A DNA stretch of 64,000 bases from an uncultured Cohaesibacter sp. (GTDB lineage Bacteria; Pseudomonadota; Alphaproteobacteria; Rhizobiales; Cohaesibacteraceae), in the NCBI RefSeq assembly GCF_963678225.1, contig NZ_OY782763.1:1240001-1304000 (forward strand). The letters are read 5' to 3'. Numbering within the stretch: position 1 is the stretch's first letter; each line of letters starts with the position of its first letter. Shown in pieces: positions 61,313 through 64,000 of this stretch. Below the pieces are notes generated by a model, which searched no databases, had not been told where the DNA came from, and saw nothing but the letters and a program-made list of their open reading frames with translations. The translations under genes and the position numbers were made by a program.

Positions 61313-61981
61313 CACCCAAGGTTTAAACTGTGCGCATCGTTCGCGATGCCACCTGCAAACATCGCTTTGTTGCCAGCAAGCTCTATCCAAAACAGCATCG
61401 GTCCAAGCCGTGGAGAACATCTTGGCGCATCAAGCATCAGGTCAAGCTCTCCTGTAACTAACCAGCACTCTATACGGACATACGCGCGCGCACCTGCGCT
61501 ACGTTGAGCCAGCAGTGCCATGCACCGGTCACCATGAGGATTGACACCACCGACACCCCTTGGCTCGTTTAAATGTCAATCTGAGGCGATTTCACATCTA
61601 TACCACCCCATACCAGAACCCATATGGAACCCACAAAAGCACCCTTAGTACCGAGGCGATACTGGACATGTTGATTTGGTTGGATAAACAGACCTGATCC
61701 AAGCCCCAACAGACTGATCATTAGTCAGCGTGTCGGTCCAACGCCTCCGATCAGGCAACCACAGGAGGGATATGGGGAGGGCGTTTTTTTGTTCGCGACC
61801 TCCTTGGACTCGGACTGGCAGGGTTACATACTGCCGAGATTTTGGCCCGTTAGCTTCTGATGAAGAGCGTCAAGAACGCCAAGGGCGTCATGTTTTCGCG
61901 TGGCGATATTGAGGTGTACAAGTACGCCATGAATATGCTTGGCGATGTTGACGTTCTTGGCGCACTTGCTTTTTGTTGAGA
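61313..61981. other. island region without clear genes
   Basis: About 670 bases. Only short frames occur, including a 39-codon frame 61860-61979 with no ribosome binding site. It may be decayed DNA or the accessory sequence of the element. No direct repeat of the tRNA 3' end was seen here. Confidence 0.4.
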
Positions 61982-62968
61982 TTATTCTTCCTCTGGCAAA
62001 CTCAGATACCATTTGTTTTTGATCTTGGAGGATTTGATGAACAGCGAGCGACGGGCACGTTCCAGAGTCTTTTCAGAAATGTCACGTGCTGCGGCCTCCT
62101 TCTCAACTGTGGTCGTTGGCTGACGGCCGTTTTTCAGGAAGACGCGCAGGAACTCAATGGCCTCGTCTAGCGCAGACGCGCGCTTGCCTTCGGTCGGACT
62201 GATCAGGTCATCAATCGTGATGTCTGATGGCCCCAGCCAATTGAGACGGGCCATTTCGCCTTCCTCCTCAGAGTAAAGCTCATATGTCTGCGTCTGACCC
62301 CTCGGTGCGATATTGTGCTTGATATGCACGACCAGCTTTGTGCTGCTATCATTGGGATGCTCACAAACGAGAAACGCAGAACGCGCAGCACCGATCACGT
62401 CCATTGACCCACCACCTCGATAAATCGCCTTGTCATACTTTGCCTTGGTCAAGTGGCGAATGATCAGCACAGCAGCTTCACCAGCCTCAGCGATTTCCTT
62501 CAGGAAGGACAAAAGCTGACGGATGACGTTCGGCTTGTACATGTCCTGACCACTCGGCACATAAGCGAACAGCGGGTCGAGGATCAGCAAGTCAGGTGGC
62601 TGTCGGCGCACTTCACGCATCAGCGCAGCCAGCCCCTTTTCATCAAGAGACAGGAAATCGCCCTGCACACGAATGCGATCAGGATCGCCTCCCATCGCGT
62701 CAATGCGCGGGCGTATCGTATAGGCTGCATCGTCCTCGGCACTCAGATACAGCACACGGCCCTTCGATAGCTTTTGACCGTCAGGTAGCACGCCACCAAT
62801 AGTAACCTGCGCAGCCAAATGCATAGCGAGGAAAGACTTCCCCACGCCGGGGTCGCCCTCCATGATGGTAATCATGCTGAAAGGAATGAATGGCTCCCAA
62901 AGCCACTCAATTTCTTTTGCTTCGATGGACCCAAGGTCGACGAACAGTTCCTTCTTTTTGTCGCTCAT
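61982..62968 (-). CDS. RepA-like replicative helicase (AAA_25 ATPase)
   Basis: The 328-residue product has Walker A GDPGVGKSFLA (residues 38-48), the Walker B region DLLILDPLFAYV, RHLTKAKYDKAIYRGGGSMDVIGAARSAF (family block with sensor) and a C-terminal winged-helix-like part (ARDISEKTLERARRS). This is the AAA_25 helicase of plasmids and integrative elements (RSF1010 RepA-type), a hexameric 5'-3' helicase used for self-replication. Its ATG overlaps the stop of the primase gene (ATGA), so the two work as one module. Confidence 0.9.
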   Translation of the reverse strand: MSDKKKELFVDLGSIEAKEIEWLWEPFIPFSMITIMEGDPGVGKSFLAMHLAAQVTIGGVLPDGQKLSKGRVLYLSAEDDAAYTIRPRIDAMGGDPDRIRVQGDFLSLDEKGLAALMREVRRQPPDLLILDPLFAYVPSGQDMYKPNVIRQLLSFLKEIAEAGEAAVLIIRHLTKAKYDKAIYRGGGSMDVIGAARSAFLVCEHPNDSSTKLVVHIKHNIAPRGQTQTYELYSEEEGEMARLNWLGPSDITIDDLISPTEGKRASALDEAIEFLRVFLKNGRQPTTTVEKEAAARDISEKTLERARRSLFIKSSKIKNKWYLSLPEEE

Positions 62969-63921
62969 TTTGAGCCTCCAATCTTAGAAAGGATGCGTGA
63001 AAGCTCGACATGAAGTGCGCCAAGATCGTCAGGGTATCGGTCCTGAAAATATGCGCTGCGCCACACGACGCTAGCGATTTCATCCAGCGACGCGCCGACT
63101 TCATGAAGGGCTACCGTGATGTGGAAAATTTGCGCTGAACGATTTTTCTCGTAAGGACACTTATGTCTGATGAGTGCCCTTGCCTTCGGATCAAGATCAG
63201 CTTGATACTTCTTGAGGACGTCAGTTGGATCAAATGCCTCGTGGTCGAATTCCAGCGCCTCGGGCATGGCACCGTAGTTACGGCCCTTTATCGCGAAAGG
63301 CTTGGGACGCTCTGAGATGGGCGTCTCGTCGTAGTGAAGCAAACCAACAAAATGCTCATTTCGTCCTTCCTTGTGGTTGATAGATCCCGGAATGCGCAGC
63401 AGCTTGTTGACCGACCAACCGTTCTTGTCCCCATCGTGTCGATAGGTTAAAGCACGAGAATGCGCCTCGGCGTCTGCAGGTTTATGCTTACTGTCCCAAA
63501 TCCAGATGGCTTGAGACCGTCCTAAAGACGTCTCCCATATGATCGAGGGGTGAGGCTCGAAGATTTTGGGGTTGGCATCGTCAACGTCGCACCATGCATA
63601 GCGCGTATCTCGCGCATATTCCTTCAGGCGCTTTGGCTCACTGAACATATTGGGGCAAAAATATTGATCCCAATCCCAACGGTTATATCGCGCCAAAAGG
63701 CCGTTGGACTTTGCAAGTCCGGTGATCAGCATCGGTTCTTCCACGAACCTACCCGTTTTGCGGTGCTTGAACGAAAATAATCCGTAAGATGGATAATCAG
63801 CCATGGTGAACCCATCCCAAAAGCGCCTGAGGAACTGCTCTTGAGCACGAATGACGGCCTTGTCGTCTTCAAGGTCCTCGAACAGGTTCTTGAGGTCATT
63901 GTGGTAAGTCGACTTTTTCAA
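62965..63921 (-). CDS. RepB-like primase (archaeo-eukaryotic primase type)
   Basis: The start is TTG at 63921, chosen because AAAGGAGG lies five bases upstream; a TTG at 63966 is possible but weaker. The 318-residue product has the AEP pattern: TRYAWCDVDDANPK with the metal-binding Asp pair (about residue 130) and VNKLLRIPGSINHKEG (conserved His block, about 195). A C-terminal helical region follows. This kind of primase is paired with an AAA_25 helicase on mobile elements and starts replication at their origin. It runs towards the window centre; further element genes probably lie beyond 64000. Confidence 0.85.
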   Translation of the reverse strand: MKKSTYHNDLKNLFEDLEDDKAVIRAQEQFLRRFWDGFTMADYPSYGLFSFKHRKTGRFVEEPMLITGLAKSNGLLARYNRWDWDQYFCPNMFSEPKRLKEYARDTRYAWCDVDDANPKIFEPHPSIIWETSLGRSQAIWIWDSKHKPADAEAHSRALTYRHDGDKNGWSVNKLLRIPGSINHKEGRNEHFVGLLHYDETPISERPKPFAIKGRNYGAMPEALEFDHEAFDPTDVLKKYQADLDPKARALIRHKCPYEKNRSAQIFHITVALHEVGASLDEIASVVWRSAYFQDRYPDDLGALHVELSRILSKIGGSK

Positions 63922-64000
63922 TGTCGCCTCCTTTGAGGTAGACACAGCTCGACCGTTCGCGCGCAAGGGCGCGCAAAGCGGTGACCGATTGAATGTTGGA

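Noticed and set aside
61860-61979. 39-codon plus-strand frame in the island
   Set aside because: No ribosome binding site and a competing minus-strand frame of similar length; no support for either.
55990-64000. Direct repeat of the tRNA-Met 3' end as the far attachment site
   Set aside because: I looked for the last part of the T arm and acceptor (TCCCTCCTCCGCTACCA) further right and did not see it; the far end of the element probably lies outside the window.
1-64000. CRISPR arrays, rRNA genes, complete insertion sequences
   Set aside because: No regularly spaced repeats, rRNA-like blocks or transposase frames with terminal inverted repeats were found.

Overview
The window looks like chromosomal DNA of an alphaproteobacterium of the Hyphomicrobiales (Rhizobiales) type, possibly a marine Cohaesibacter-like lineage. 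That placement is an inference from gene neighbourhoods: ubiK divergent from lgt-MidA-pgeF; DUF1285-NUDIX-DUF6111-CCA transferase; a PetP/PetR-like pair; a petABC bc1 operon. No rRNA is present to settle it. No CRISPR array or intact insertion sequence was seen.

Layout. 1-10 kb: part of an MBL-fold hydrolase, then rlmJ, a secreted RNase T2, a Ca2+/Na+ exchanger, uvrC, pgsA, moaD, moaE and an SH3-type exported protein. 10-17 kb: ilvE, a MarR/OmpR/histidine-kinase regulatory operon preceded by a 35-codon leader, csaA behind a hairpin that covers its start, a COQ9/TetR-like regulator, proC and ubiK. 17-33 kb: lgt-MidA-pgeF-M24 peptidase, a lipoprotein, an ammonium transporter fused to a chemoreceptor signalling domain, prs, a glutamate-racemase homologue lacking both catalytic cysteines, a TPR-sulfotransferase, rplY-pth-ychF. 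33-39 kb: a TetR-controlled tripartite EmrAB/OprM-like efflux operon. 39-46 kb: apt, a LacI regulator, petABC and an ABC exporter. 46-56 kb: trmL-hemF, the CCA-transferase operon, a GNAT protein, a 36-codon cationic mini-gene with a strong terminator, a phosphoesterase, a tail-anchored protein and an alpha/beta hydrolase.

55.9-64 kb: an accessory region starting at the 3' end of a tRNA-Met(CAU) gene. It holds a HEPN-motif protein, a truncated tyrosine-recombinase start, an ATPase with TOPRIM-like tail, a long perfect hairpin, small unknown genes and a replication-type helicase/primase pair. This is a tRNA-associated integrative element or its remains, with two plausible phage-defence genes.

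Most noteworthy: (i) the Amt-MCP fusion at 22389-24872, a predicted ammonium chemoreceptor that keeps the pore residues; (ii) the HEPN and ATPase-TOPRIM genes in the tRNA-linked island; (iii) RNA-level control candidates upstream of csaA and rplY; (iv) tiny genes at 11298, 33166 and 52703; (v) enzyme homologues with lost active-site residues (MurI-like at 26243, M24-like at 20116).
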